Assembly (NCBI GenBank): GCA_029210325.1
Contig: JARGPU010000005.1
Span: 142,923-206,922 of the forward strand
Direction: 5' to 3'
Source of the DNA: Alcanivoracaceae bacterium
Lineage (GTDB): Bacteria; Pseudomonadota; Gammaproteobacteria; Pseudomonadales; Alcanivoracaceae
Length of the DNA stretch: 64,000 nucleotides
Positions within the stretch are counted from its first letter, which is position 1. Each line of letters starts with the position of its first letter. The notes under the pieces were generated by a model. It ran no database searches and was not told the origin of the DNA. It saw only the letters and a program-made list of their open reading frames with translations. Made by a program: the position numbers and the translations under genes. Below are positions 26,831-35,518 of the stretch, piece after piece.

Positions 26831-28495
26831 ATGAGTCTTCTTGACACCGGTCGCGACCTGCGCCGCCTCAACGAACTGACCGGCATTCTTCTCAAATACG
26901 GGTTTGCCGATGTAATTCGCAGGCTGGGCCTGGCTGGCTCTGTGGAGCAGGCAAGCAAACTGTTCCGCCAATCTGTCGACCGGGACATGCTGAATATGCA
27001 GCCCGGCGAGCGACTGCGACATGCACTGGAGGAAATGGGGCCCACCTTTGTCAAACTCGGGCAGATTTTTGCCACCCGGGTAGACCTGTTTCCAATGGAG
27101 TGGATCGAGGAGTTTGAAAAGCTGCAAGATAACGCTCGCGCCATCCCTTTCGACAAGCTGCAGCCCAAGATTGAGAAAAGCCTGGGCAAGCCCATAGATA
27201 AGGCGTTTGCCAGCGTCGACCCCAAGCCCATTGGGGTGGCCTCTATCGGTCAGGTTCATAGAGCTGTCACCCGCAGTGGCGAGCAGGTGGTATTGAAGGT
27301 ACAAAAACCCGGCATCCGCGCACGCATTGAATCTGACCTGCGTCTACTGGATCAGGTCGCCAAACTAGCCGCCGATAACTCGGCTGAACTGCGTCGCTAC
27401 CGGCCGGTTGAACTGGTGCGGGAATTCGAAAGATCTCTTACCAGAGAGCTCGACTTTACTATCGAGTCACGTAATGCCGACCGCATCCGCGAGAACATGA
27501 AGGCCGTGAAGTGGCTGGTCGTTCCCCAGGTGTACTGGGAATACACTTCCGCGGCACTTTCCGTGCAGCAGTTCATTGATGGAATTCCAGCCCGGCAAAC
27601 AGAGCGCATCGAAGATCAGGGCCTTGACCGTAAGCTGATCGCCCGCCGTGGCGCCACGCTGGCCTGGAAAATGGTGTTGGAAGATGGTTTCTTTCATGCT
27701 GATCCCCACCCGGGTAATTTTCTAATCCTGCCCGGCAACCGCATCGCCATGCTCGACTATGGCATGGTCGGCAAGCTGACCCGCGCGCGTCAGGAACAGA
27801 TGGTGCAGATCATGAAGTCCGTGGTCATGCAGGAACCTGAAGGCTGTGCCTCAGTGCTTGCCTCCTGGTCTGATGGCGTTCCGGTCAAGCATGAACAGAT
27901 GACTGCCGACATCGAAGACATCATCACTCGCTATTACGGCATTCCTTTGGCGGAACTTGATGCCACTGCCCTGCTGATGGACATTACCGCGCTGTTACGC
28001 AATCACGACCTGATACTACCCAGTGACATTGCCTTGCTGGTCAAGACGATTATCACACTGGAGGGCTTTGGCCGGGTGTTGGACCCGACCTTTGACGTGA
28101 TGAGCGAAGCCGAACCATTGATCAAGCGCATGGTACGTATTCGCTATAGCCCCGGCCGTCTGGCCCGTAGTCTGGGCATGCGCGCACTGGGCGTGGTCGA
28201 CCGAATATATGCGCCTCCACCATCCGTCGGCAGCGCCCGCGGTGGCTCCGGGGGCGGCATTGACCCTCGCCATCTGGAGCGTTTGGTGGCTCGACTTGAG
28301 CGTTCCCAGTATCGTCTGGTACAGACATGGCTTACCGTTGCCGGAATTCTCTGTGGCAGCCTGCTGCTCGCTGGCCGGGTGGCGCCGACGGTCTGGGATA
28401 TTTCTGTTTTTGGTCTGCTGATCCTGCTGGGCAGTGGCACCTGGTCAATCTGGATGATGCTGGTGGCCCGTCGCCACCTGCGCGAATGGGAGTAG
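26831..28495 (+). CDS. UbiB/ABC1-family atypical kinase with C-terminal membrane pair
   Basis: A 554-residue protein with the full UbiB architecture. It has VKLGQIFATRVDLFP (KxGQ, Lys75-Gln78), VASIGQVHRA, VVLKVQKPG, RELDFTIESRNA, HADPHPGNF and LDYG (normally LDFG), and two hydrophobic helices at about 497-550. I start at ATG 26831; the frame upstream overlaps rluA. UbiB proteins assist ubiquinone biosynthesis, probably by extracting lipid intermediates. This gene is not in a ubiE-ubiJ-ubiB operon, so I leave the symbol open. It is followed six bases later by the M48 protease gene. Confidence 0.88.
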   Translation: MSLLDTGRDLRRLNELTGILLKYGFADVIRRLGLAGSVEQASKLFRQSVDRDMLNMQPGERLRHALEEMGPTFVKLGQIFATRVDLFPMEWIEEFEKLQDNARAIPFDKLQPKIEKSLGKPIDKAFASVDPKPIGVASIGQVHRAVTRSGEQVVLKVQKPGIRARIESDLRLLDQVAKLAADNSAELRRYRPVELVREFERSLTRELDFTIESRNADRIRENMKAVKWLVVPQVYWEYTSAALSVQQFIDGIPARQTERIEDQGLDRKLIARRGATLAWKMVLEDGFFHADPHPGNFLILPGNRIAMLDYGMVGKLTRARQEQMVQIMKSVVMQEPEGCASVLASWSDGVPVKHEQMTADIEDIITRYYGIPLAELDATALLMDITALLRNHDLILPSDIALLVKTIITLEGFGRVLDPTFDVMSEAEPLIKRMVRIRYSPGRLARSLGMRALGVVDRIYAPPPSVGSARGGSGGGIDPRHLERLVARLERSQYRLVQTWLTVAGILCGSLLLAGRVAPTVWDISVFGLLILLGSGTWSIWMMLVARRHLREWE

Positions 28496-28500
28496 TATTA

Positions 28501-29289
28501 ATGAAAAAAACCAACTGGGTAGCCATTACCATCACTGCACTGACACTGGTAGCCTGCGCGACCTCGCCACTGGGAAGACGCCAGCTACTGCTGATGCCAG
28601 CGGCACAAATGGACCAAATGGGTCTAACCGCCTACAGCCAACTCAAACAGCAAACCCCTCTGTCTACCAATCAAGCCCAGATCAGCTATGTGCGCTGTAT
28701 CAGCAACGCACTGACGGCGACCCTGGACGGCGGCCAAACATGGGAGATCAACCTGTTTGAAGACCCTACCGCCAATGCCTTTGCCCTGCCCGGTGGTTTT
28801 ATGGGCGTGCATACCGGCCTGCTGCGAGTAGCCCAGAACCAGCACCAGCTGGCCGCTGTTGTTGGCCATGAAATCGGTCACGTGCTGGCCCAGCACAGTA
28901 ATGAGCGTGTTTCCATCGAATCTGCCACCAGCACCGGCATGCAGCTACTTCAGGCATTGGCGGGAGAAGAAAGCCCTCAAAAACAGATGGTTTTTGCAGC
29001 TCTGGGGGTTGGTGCCCAATTCGGCGTATCCATGCCGTTTAGCCGCAAGCACGAAGCAGAGGCAGACCTGATAGGCTTGGAAATGATGGCCAAGGCCGGC
29101 TTTGACCCGCGTCAGGCGGTGTCACTTTGGGAGAATATGGGCGCAGCGGGCGGCAAGGCGCCACCAGAGTTTATGTCCACCCACCCCTCCAACGACACCC
29201 GTATCAAGGGACTGAGCGGCTACATGCCTAAAGTGCTGCCCTATTACGAGCAAGCCGTGGCGGCCGGCCGAGCACCCAAGTGCAGCTAA
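28501..29289 (+). CDS. M48 metalloprotease lipoprotein (LoiP/YcaL-like)
   Basis: A 262-residue lipoprotein with lipobox TLVAC (Cys19). The zinc protease motif is HEIGHVLAQH (His123, Glu124, His127), with the third ligand in KHEAEAD (near Glu185) and a C-terminal FMSTHPSNDTRIK segment typical of periplasmic M48 peptidases. E. coli relatives LoiP and YcaL clear misfolded outer-membrane proteins. ATG 28501 is five bases after the UbiB-like stop and follows GGGAG. It ends the gene series that begins at 25467. Confidence 0.92.
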   Translation: MKKTNWVAITITALTLVACATSPLGRRQLLLMPAAQMDQMGLTAYSQLKQQTPLSTNQAQISYVRCISNALTATLDGGQTWEINLFEDPTANAFALPGGFMGVHTGLLRVAQNQHQLAAVVGHEIGHVLAQHSNERVSIESATSTGMQLLQALAGEESPQKQMVFAALGVGAQFGVSMPFSRKHEAEADLIGLEMMAKAGFDPRQAVSLWENMGAAGGKAPPEFMSTHPSNDTRIKGLSGYMPKVLPYYEQAVAAGRAPKCS

Positions 29290-29308
29290 TTTGATAGTCG
29301 AAACACTG

Positions 29309-29338
29309 CCGCGATCGCCGCCCTGCGGCGATCAGCGG
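29309..29338. terminator. GC-rich hairpin between convergent genes
   Basis: GATCGCCGC (29313-29321) pairs with GCGGCGATC (29325-29333) around a CCT loop. CCGC/GCGG extends the stem past a bulged A. It covers the nfuA stop codon. No T-run is present. Confidence 0.5.
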
Positions 29339-29925
29339 AAATAAGCGTTATCGCGTACGCTGTGATCGGTCTTATCGCGCACCGCCGTCAACTCCGGAAT
29401 ACGCTCCTTGAGGGTCTTTTCAACTCCACTTTTAAGCGTCATATCCACAGCCGAACAACCCTGACAGCCACCACCAAACTCGAGAATCGCCACCTTGTCG
29501 TCAGTCAACTCCAGTAGCTGCACATTGCCGCCATGGGAGGCCAGGCTGGGATTGATTTCGGCGTAAAGCACGTGATTGATGCGCTCTTCGAGCGTGGCCT
29601 CAGGACCAATATCCGGCACCCGTGACTTTGGCGCCCGGAAAGTCAGCTGCCCGCCCATACTATCCTTCTTGAAATCAATCGAAGCATCTTCCAGGTAGCG
29701 AACGCTCTTACCCTCGATCCAGGCATGGAAGCCGTCGTAGTCATAGCGAACGTCATTTTCTTCCTGTTCGCCGGGCGGGCAATAGGCCATACAGCACTCT
29801 GCATGAGGAGTGCCGGGGCGCTCTACAAATATGCGTACGCCCATTCCCGGGCTACCCTGCTTTTCAATCAGGTCGCGCAGGTACTCTTTAGCGTTATCGG
29901 TAATGCTAATCAGCTGTTCGGACAT
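29332..29925 (-). CDS. nfuA: NfuA, Fe-S cluster carrier and delivery protein
   Basis: A 197-residue scaffold/carrier that delivers 4Fe-4S clusters to client proteins, notably under oxidative stress or iron starvation. The C-terminal Nfu domain has the cluster-binding pair Cys154-x-x-Cys157 in FGGGCQGCSAVD. The N-terminal A-type domain (residues 1-100) shows CCMAYCPPG and is degenerate, as in E. coli NfuA. The promoter upstream carries an IscR type-1-like box over its -10, suggesting repression when Fe-S clusters are plentiful. It is divergent from the DUF2970 gene. Confidence 0.96.
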   Translation of the reverse strand: MSEQLISITDNAKEYLRDLIEKQGSPGMGVRIFVERPGTPHAECCMAYCPPGEQEENDVRYDYDGFHAWIEGKSVRYLEDASIDFKKDSMGGQLTFRAPKSRVPDIGPEATLEERINHVLYAEINPSLASHGGNVQLLELTDDKVAILEFGGGCQGCSAVDMTLKSGVEKTLKERIPELTAVRDKTDHSVRDNAYFR

Positions 29926-29944
29926 GGAGCTGGTCTCAGGCCGG

Positions 29945-29969
29945 AATCCCGACCATTTTAGTCAAGTAT
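29945..29969 (-). promoter_or_regulatory. IscR type-1-like operator over the nfuA -10
   Basis: A 25-base site reading, on the minus strand, ATACTTGACT at its start, AAAAT in the middle and GGTCGGGATT at its end. Against the type-1 consensus ATASYYGACTRwwwYAGTCRRSTAT I count about 22 matching positions. It ends 20 bases before the nfuA ATG and covers the -10 hexamer, consistent with repression by holo-IscR. The consensus is quoted from memory. Confidence 0.6.
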
Positions 29970-29982
29970 TCGCTCGACGCAA
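29955..29982 (-). promoter_or_regulatory. Sigma70 promoter of nfuA
   Basis: On the minus strand TTGCGT (29982-29977) and TAAAAT (29960-29955) with a 16-base spacer. The -10 sits inside the IscR-like box. Confidence 0.55.
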
Positions 29983-30062
29983 TGGCCCCGACCTTCCCTT
30001 TCTCATATCAGCGGTTATCATGACGGCCTTGGCCCCGCCAACCACTACCTCCGGAAGCCTCT

Positions 30063-30281
30063 ATGACTGACCAGAACCCAGATAAAAAGCCTAGCCTGAT
30101 TCAAGTCGTGATCAGTGTTCTGGCTAGTCTGCTGGGCGTGCAAAGCAGCAAAAACCGGGAACGGGACTTCAGCAAAGGCGATCCCAAAGACTTTATCGGT
30201 GTGTATGTGGTTCTGGTGGTGATTTTCGTTGTTAGCATGATAGTTCTGGTCAATATGGTGCTGGCCTCAGCTGGGAAATAA
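30063..30281 (+). CDS. DUF2970 small membrane protein
   Basis: A 72-residue protein with the DUF2970 pattern: SVLASLLGVQSSKNRERDF, a basic/acidic turn (SKGDPKDFIGVYV), then one C-terminal transmembrane helix (about residues 47-68). The family is common in gammaproteobacteria and its function is unknown. It lies in the gap between nfuA and cysI, transcribed away from nfuA. Confidence 0.85.
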   Translation: MTDQNPDKKPSLIQVVISVLASLLGVQSSKNRERDFSKGDPKDFIGVYVVLVVIFVVSMIVLVNMVLASAGK

Positions 30282-30408
30282 CGCCAACTGTGGGGAATAT
30301 CCATATAACCGTATCTTTCTTCTGACTCCCTGTCTTATCTGATAAAGTTCGTCGCCCGGCGTGTCTGATCGCCTGTTTCCCAATAAATTAGCGGGTTACC
30401 TAGAGTAT

Positions 30409-32070
30409 ATGTACGTTTATCAGGATTATGACCAGCGCCTGCTGGACGAACGCGTCGCCCAGTTCCGCGATCAAACGCAACGCTATCTCGACGGCAAGCT
30501 GGCCGAAGAGGAATACCGTCCCCTGCGCCTGCAAAATGGCCTCTATGTGCAGCGCTATGCACCCATGCTGCGCGTTGCCGTGCCTTACGGCATGATGGCC
30601 AGCCCACAGCTGCGCATGCTTGCCCACATCTGCCGCACTTGGGACAAAGGCTACTGTCATGTCAGTACCCGCCAGAACATCCAGTTCAATTGGCCGGAAC
30701 TGCAGGATGTGCCGGATATTCTGGAAGCGCTGGCTAGCGTGCAGATGCATGCCATCCAGACCAGCGGCAACTGCATCCGCAACACCACCACCGACGAGTT
30801 TGCCGGGGTCAATGCAAAAGAAATTGATGACCCGCGGCCGTGGTGTGAGCTGATTCGTCAGTGGTCAACCTTCAACCCGGAGTTTGCTTACCTGCCGCGC
30901 AAGTTCAAGATTGCTGTGAACGCAGTGCCGGACGAAGACCCGGCTCTGATAGGCGTGCACGATATCGGCGTACAAATAGTCAAAAACGCTCAGGACGAAA
31001 CCGGCTTCCAGATCTGGGCAGGTGGCGGCCTTGGCCGCACACCGATGACTGGAGAGGTTATCGGTGAGTTTGTCGAGCCACGATACTTGCTCGCCTACCT
31101 GGAAGCGGTACTGCGGGTCTACAACAAATATGGTATCCGCGATAACAAGTACAAGGCGCGCATCAAGATCATCGTCAAGGCGATGGGCCGGGATAAATTC
31201 CGCGAGCTGACCGAGCGCGAATTTGCCGAACTTAAAGATGGCCCGATAACGCTTACAGAGCAGGAAATGGAGCGCATGCGCGCCAGCTTCCCGGCACCTT
31301 CCTACAGCTCTCTGAAAGACTTACCAGAGGCTCTTGAGCAGGCACTGAGCAGCAGCAAGGCATTTAGCCGCTGGTATCACACCAACACCCGGGCACACAA
31401 ACAATCAGGCTATCGGGCGGTAACCCTGACCCTGAAGAAAACTGGCCGTGTCCCCGGCGATATCACTGATGAGCAGCTTGATGTGGTAGCCGATCTTGCC
31501 GACCGCTACAGCTTTGGCGAACTGCGCACCACTCATCAACAGAATATGGTGCTGGCAGACGTGCGCCAGGACGAACTTTTTGATCTTTGGCAGGCACTGG
31601 ATTCTCTGGGTCTGGCTACGCCAAACCTCAAATTGCTCACCGACATTGTTGCCTGCCCAGGTGGAGATTACTGCTCGCTGGCCAACGCGAAGTCAATTCC
31701 AATTGCCGAGGCGATCCAACATCGCTTTGAAGACATGGACTACCTGCATGACTTGGGTGAACTGGACATCAATATTTCCGGATGCATGAATGCATGTGGC
31801 CATCACCATATCGGTCATATCGGTATTCTCGGCGTCGACAAAAAGGGCCGGGAGTACTATCAAATCACCCTCGGCGGTCGTGGCGACAAAGTCTCGCGCA
31901 TCGGCGACAAAATGGGGCCGTCTTTTGAGTCAGACGAAGTCGCTGACGTTGTTGAAAAAATCGTCAAACTGTACGTAGAGCTGCGTCACGACGACGAGCT
32001 GTTTATCGACACCTATGAGCGTGTTGGCATGGAACCCTTTAAGGAGCGCATCTATGGCCCAGCTAATTAA
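30409..32070 (+). CDS. cysI: CysI-type sulfite reductase (siroheme / 4Fe-4S)
   Basis: A 553-residue nitrite/sulfite reductase of the Pseudomonas CysI type that reduces sulfite to sulfide for cysteine synthesis. Cluster and siroheme ligands are Cys416 and Cys422 (CPGGDYC) and Cys459 and Cys463 (SGCMNACGHH). QMHAIQTSGNCIRNTTTDEFAG and RKFKIAV are further family motifs. I start at ATG 30409 (MYVYQDYDQRL), which matches the Pseudomonas start. A GTG at 30361 is in frame without a ribosome site. There is no cysJ flavoprotein here; a DUF934 gene follows instead. Confidence 0.93.
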   Translation: MYVYQDYDQRLLDERVAQFRDQTQRYLDGKLAEEEYRPLRLQNGLYVQRYAPMLRVAVPYGMMASPQLRMLAHICRTWDKGYCHVSTRQNIQFNWPELQDVPDILEALASVQMHAIQTSGNCIRNTTTDEFAGVNAKEIDDPRPWCELIRQWSTFNPEFAYLPRKFKIAVNAVPDEDPALIGVHDIGVQIVKNAQDETGFQIWAGGGLGRTPMTGEVIGEFVEPRYLLAYLEAVLRVYNKYGIRDNKYKARIKIIVKAMGRDKFRELTEREFAELKDGPITLTEQEMERMRASFPAPSYSSLKDLPEALEQALSSSKAFSRWYHTNTRAHKQSGYRAVTLTLKKTGRVPGDITDEQLDVVADLADRYSFGELRTTHQQNMVLADVRQDELFDLWQALDSLGLATPNLKLLTDIVACPGGDYCSLANAKSIPIAEAIQHRFEDMDYLHDLGELDINISGCMNACGHHHIGHIGILGVDKKGREYYQITLGGRGDKVSRIGDKMGPSFESDEVADVVEKIVKLYVELRHDDELFIDTYERVGMEPFKERIYGPAN

Positions 32071-32551
32071 AGACGGTGCGCTGTGCGAAAACAGCTGGAT
32101 CCGGATAACCCCGGAAGATGCCGAAGGCATTCCTGCAAATGGCGACATCATCGTCTCACTGAGCTGCTGGCAGGAGCAGAAAGATGCGCTTAAAGACCAT
32201 AACGGTAAAGTCGCTGTCTGCCTGAGTCCTGGTCAGGAGCCAGCCGAGCTTGCTGATGACCTTGCTGACTTGCCAATGATCGCCATCGACTTCCCGATGT
32301 TTGCTGACGGTCGCGGCTACTCCTACGCCCGCGAGCTGCGCACTCGCTACGCTTATCAAGGTGAGATTCGCGCCGTTGGTGACGTACTGCAAGACCAGCT
32401 GTTCTATATGTGGCGCTGCGGCTTCAATGCTTTTGATATTCGCGCCGATAAAGATGCCAGCGAAGCACTGAAAGGGCTGAACGACTTCACCGTCACCTAT
32501 CAAGCCGACGCCCGTGACCCGCGACCGATTTATCGACGGCAGCCCGCATAA
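32054..32551 (+). CDS. DUF934 protein, partner of CysI
   Basis: A 165-residue DUF934 protein, often annotated as an oxidoreductase, with the family segment IAIDFPMFADGRGYSYARELR followed by GEIRAVGDVLQDQLFYMWRCGF. It always or nearly always follows this type of cysI and is thought to act in sulfite reduction; its biochemical role is unsettled. The ATG at 32054 overlaps the cysI end by 17 bases. AAGGAG lies 8 bases before it, inside cysI, so translation is probably coupled. Confidence 0.9.
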   Translation: MAQLIKDGALCENSWIRITPEDAEGIPANGDIIVSLSCWQEQKDALKDHNGKVAVCLSPGQEPAELADDLADLPMIAIDFPMFADGRGYSYARELRTRYAYQGEIRAVGDVLQDQLFYMWRCGFNAFDIRADKDASEALKGLNDFTVTYQADARDPRPIYRRQPA

Positions 32552-32554
32552 ACT

Positions 32555-32610
32555 CCACCATAACTTCCAAGGTGACTCAGCATGGCGGGCTCACCTTAGG
32601 GTTGTGGTGG
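32555..32610. terminator. Long interrupted inverted repeat between DUF934 and Rieske genes
   Basis: CCACCATAAC (32555-32564) pairs with GTTGTGGTGG (32601-32610) with one G-U-type difference. Inside it AAGGTGA (32569-32575) pairs with TCACCTT (32591-32597). It occupies the gap between convergent genes and probably ends transcription or protects 3' ends. No T-run is present. Confidence 0.45.
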
Positions 32611-32632
32611 CGCTAACAGATGGCCAAGATGC

Positions 32633-32935
32633 TCATATATCAATGCCGAGATAATTCCCATCATAAGCTGGCAGATAGGTCTTCAACCGACATGAAGGGG
32701 CCTGAAAACAGTCACCACGCTCAAGATGAAAAGCGAATCCATGCCGAGGGCAAATAATTCTTTCACCCTGCAATGACCCGCGATCCAGCGAAAACCCCTG
32801 ATGCGGACAACGCCCCTCAATCAGAAACACCCTGCCATCACGCTGCAGAAGCAAAATATCCTCGCGCCCAATACGAAAAGACTGACGAAAACCATCATAC
32901 AACTGATCCAACCGAACCAGCCTGTGAAATGCCAT
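32633..32935 (-). CDS. Small soluble Rieske [2Fe-2S] protein
   Basis: A 100-residue Rieske ferredoxin-like protein. The ligands are in GRCPHQG (Cys43, His45) and CPRHGFAFH (Cys62, His65). There is no signal or membrane anchor, so it resembles the small NirD/biphenyl-type ferredoxin or assembly-factor Rieske proteins. I start at ATG 32935, preceded by GGAG at 8 bases. The longer frame to 33109 would run through the ppsA terminator and stop codon. It lies downstream of ppsA but behind its terminator. The partner enzyme is unknown. Confidence 0.8.
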   Translation of the reverse strand: MAFHRLVRLDQLYDGFRQSFRIGREDILLLQRDGRVFLIEGRCPHQGFSLDRGSLQGERIICPRHGFAFHLERGDCFQAPSCRLKTYLPAYDGNYLGIDI

Positions 32936-32977
32936 CAGACCATCTCCATGACAGGCAACAAGACGATAACAGCCCAC

Positions 32978-33003
32978 AAAAAAACGCCCACCTAAGTGGG
33001 CGT
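32978..33003 (-). terminator. Rho-independent terminator of ppsA
   Basis: On the minus strand, ACGCCCAC and GTGGGCGT (32984-32991 / 32996-33003) form an 8-bp stem around a 4-base loop. A T7 run follows, just after the ppsA stop. Confidence 0.9.
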
Positions 33004-33015
33004 ATCTAGCAAGTT

Positions 33016-35388
33016 TTACTGGCCGTGATGCTGGGCCAGGTAAAACCAGGTATCCAGCACTGAGTCCGGATTCAGCGAAACCGAATCGATACCCTGCTCC
33101 ATCAACCACTGAGCCAGATCCGGATGATCGCTTGGCCCCTGCCCACAGATACCGATGTATTTACCAGCCTTGTTGCAGGCCTGAATCGCCATGCTCAGCA
33201 GGCGCTTGACCGCCGGATCACGCTCATCAAACAGATGGCTGACGATACCTGAATCACGATCCAGGCCTAGTGTTAGCTGAGTAAGATCATTCGAGCCAAT
33301 CGAGAAACCATCAAAGTGCTGGATAAAATCATCCGCCAGCAGCGCATTGGTCGGCAATTCGCACATCATGATCACGCGCAAACCGTTCTCCCCGCGCCGC
33401 AAGCCATTCTTCGACAACAATTCGATGACCTGCTCTGCTTCACCAACAGTGCGCACGAACGGCACCATCACCTCAACGTTGGTAAAGCCCATCTCCTCGC
33501 GTACTTTCTTCATTGCCCGACACTCGAGCTCAAAGCAATCGCGGAAGTTTTCGCTAATGTAGCGAGACGCGCCCCGGAAACCCAGCATCGGGTTTTCCTC
33601 GTGTGGCTCATAGAGCTTGCCACCGATCAGGTTGGCATATTCATTGGATTTGAAGTCAGACAGACGAACAATAACCTTCTCCGGAAAGAAGGCGGCTGCC
33701 AGAGTGCTAATACCCTCCACCAACTTCTCAACATAGAAATCTACCGGCCCAGCGTAGCCAGCTATGCGCTTGTCGATAGTCTGCTGGATATCCCGGGGGA
33801 TGCTGTCGTAGTTAAGCAGTGCCTTGGGGTGCACGCCGATCATCCGGTTAATAATGAATTCAAGACGAGCAAGACCAACGCCCTGATTGGGTAATGAGGC
33901 AAAATCAAAAGCACGGTCAGGATTACCAACATTCATCATAATCTTGAACGGCAGCTTGGGCATGGACTCAACAGAATTGCGCTGCACGTCAAAAGCAAGC
34001 TGGCCCTCATAGATACGGCCGGTATCGCCCTCAGAGCAAGAAACAGTCACTGCCTGCCCTTCTTGTAGAATCTCCGTGGCATCACCGCAACCAACAATTG
34101 CCGGGACGCCCAGCTCACGGGCAATGATCGCCGCATGGCAGGTACGTCCACCGCGATTGGTAACAATCGCCGCGGCACGCTTCATCACCGGCTCCCAATC
34201 CGGGTCGGTCATGTCGGTTACCAGTACGTCACCATCCTGAACCTTATCCATTTCACGGATGCTGGAGACGATGCGCACCACTCCCGCGCCAATACGCTGG
34301 CCAATTGCCCTGCCCTCTACCAGCACTTTGCCCTTCTGCTTTAGCAGGTAGCGCTCCATCACTGAAACATCGGAGCGACTCTTGACCGTTTCCGGGCGAG
34401 CCTGAACGATGTATAGCTTGCCATCATCACCATCCAGCGCCCACTCAATATCCATCGGTGCGCCGTAGTGTTTTTCAATCTCAATAGCCTGACGCGCCAG
34501 CTCTTCAATCTGTGTATCGGTCAGGCAAAAGCGATCCCGTTCAACAGCGTCCACAGCCACGGTCTCAACGGACTTACCGGTTGCACCGGTTTCCGCATAC
34601 ACCATTTTCTGAAGCTTGCTACCAAGGGTACGGCGTAGCACCGCAGGACGCTTGTTCAACAAGGTTTCCTTATGAACATAGAACTCGTCCGGGTTAACTG
34701 CACCCTGAACAACCATTTCACCAAGACCATAAGAAGCGGTCAGGAACACTACATCACGGAAGCCGGACTCGGTGTCCAGCGTGAACATAACCCCGGCGGC
34801 TCCGGTCTCGGAGCGCACCATGCGCTGGATACCAGCGGACAGAGCCACATGAGCATGCTCGAAGCCCTGGTGAACCCGATAGCTGATAGCGCGATCATTA
34901 AACAAAGAGGCAAACACCTCCTTGACCGCATGCAGGACATGATCAATGCCACGAATATTCAGAAAGGTTTCCTGCTGGCCTGCAAATGAAGCATCGGGCA
35001 AGTCCTCGGCTGTTGCCGAGGAGCGCACCGCCACAGCCATTTCAGCATTACCTTCACCGATCTTTTCGTAGCCTTCCCTGATCGCCTGCTCCAGTTCCGC
35101 CTGGAAGGGAGCCTCGACTACCCAGCTACGGATCTCGGCGCCGGTTTTTGCCAGTGCCACCACGTCATCCACATTCAGCGCCAGCAGGGCATCGTTGATT
35201 TTCTTGGTCAGACCATTTGTATCGAGGAAATCCCGGAACGCTTCAGCCGTGGTAGCAAAGCCTCCCGGCACAGAAACGCCGGCGGCGGACAGGTTGCTGA
35301 TCATCTCGCCGAGAGAGGCATTCTTGCCACCCACGGTGTCGACATCACCTTTGCCAAGGTTTTCAAACCAGACTACATAGTTCGCCAA
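33016..35388 (-). CDS. ppsA: Phosphoenolpyruvate synthase
   Basis: A 790-residue PEP synthase that converts pyruvate and ATP to PEP, AMP and phosphate for gluconeogenesis. Order: N-terminal nucleotide-binding domain ([32 protein letters not shown]), swivelling phosphohistidine domain with the catalytic His in [15 protein letters not shown], and the C-terminal PEP-binding barrel ([19 protein letters not shown]). The start codon is TTG at 35388, preceded by AGGGGAG at 8 bases. The usual divergent regulator ppsR is not next to it: the upstream gene is zntB on the same strand. Confidence 0.97.
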   Translation of the reverse strand: MANYVVWFENLGKGDVDTVGGKNASLGEMISNLSAAGVSVPGGFATTAEAFRDFLDTNGLTKKINDALLALNVDDVVALAKTGAEIRSWVVEAPFQAELEQAIREGYEKIGEGNAEMAVAVRSSATAEDLPDASFAGQQETFLNIRGIDHVLHAVKEVFASLFNDRAISYRVHQGFEHAHVALSAGIQRMVRSETGAAGVMFTLDTESGFRDVVFLTASYGLGEMVVQGAVNPDEFYVHKETLLNKRPAVLRRTLGSKLQKMVYAETGATGKSVETVAVDAVERDRFCLTDTQIEELARQAIEIEKHYGAPMDIEWALDGDDGKLYIVQARPETVKSRSDVSVMERYLLKQKGKVLVEGRAIGQRIGAGVVRIVSSIREMDKVQDGDVLVTDMTDPDWEPVMKRAAAIVTNRGGRTCHAAIIARELGVPAIVGCGDATEILQEGQAVTVSCSEGDTGRIYEGQLAFDVQRNSVESMPKLPFKIMMNVGNPDRAFDFASLPNQGVGLARLEFIINRMIGVHPKALLNYDSIPRDIQQTIDKRIAGYAGPVDFYVEKLVEGISTLAAAFFPEKVIVRLSDFKSNEYANLIGGKLYEPHEENPMLGFRGASRYISENFRDCFELECRAMKKVREEMGFTNVEVMVPFVRTVGEAEQVIELLSKNGLRRGENGLRVIMMCELPTNALLADDFIQHFDGFSIGSNDLTQLTLGLDRDSGIVSHLFDERDPAVKRLLSMAIQACNKAGKYIGICGQGPSDHPDLAQWLMEQGIDSVSLNPDSVLDTWFYLAQHHGQ

Positions 35389-35477
35389 GGTAGTGCTCCC
35401 CTTACTGAGCCGACCGGTGGGCCGGGATTGCCGGAACAGATATCCGAGTGGATCAAGATGAAGGCGGGATTCTACCG

Positions 35478-35499
35478 AAAGCGAGACAGATTTTCTCGC
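35478..35499 (-). terminator. Weak terminator after zntB
   Basis: On the minus strand GCGAGA (35499-35494) pairs with TCTCGC (35486-35481), followed by TTTCGG. It is short but well placed 20 bases after the zntB stop. Confidence 0.45.
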
Positions 35500-35518
35500 T
35501 CAAGATGGCCGCTGCTGG

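Noticed and set aside
30361..30408. GTG start 16 codons upstream of cysI
   Set aside because: No ribosome site, and the Pseudomonas homologue begins at the MYVY Met.
32936..33109. Upstream part of the Rieske frame
   Set aside because: It runs through the ppsA terminator and the end of ppsA on the same strand; a good ATG and GGAG exist at 32935.
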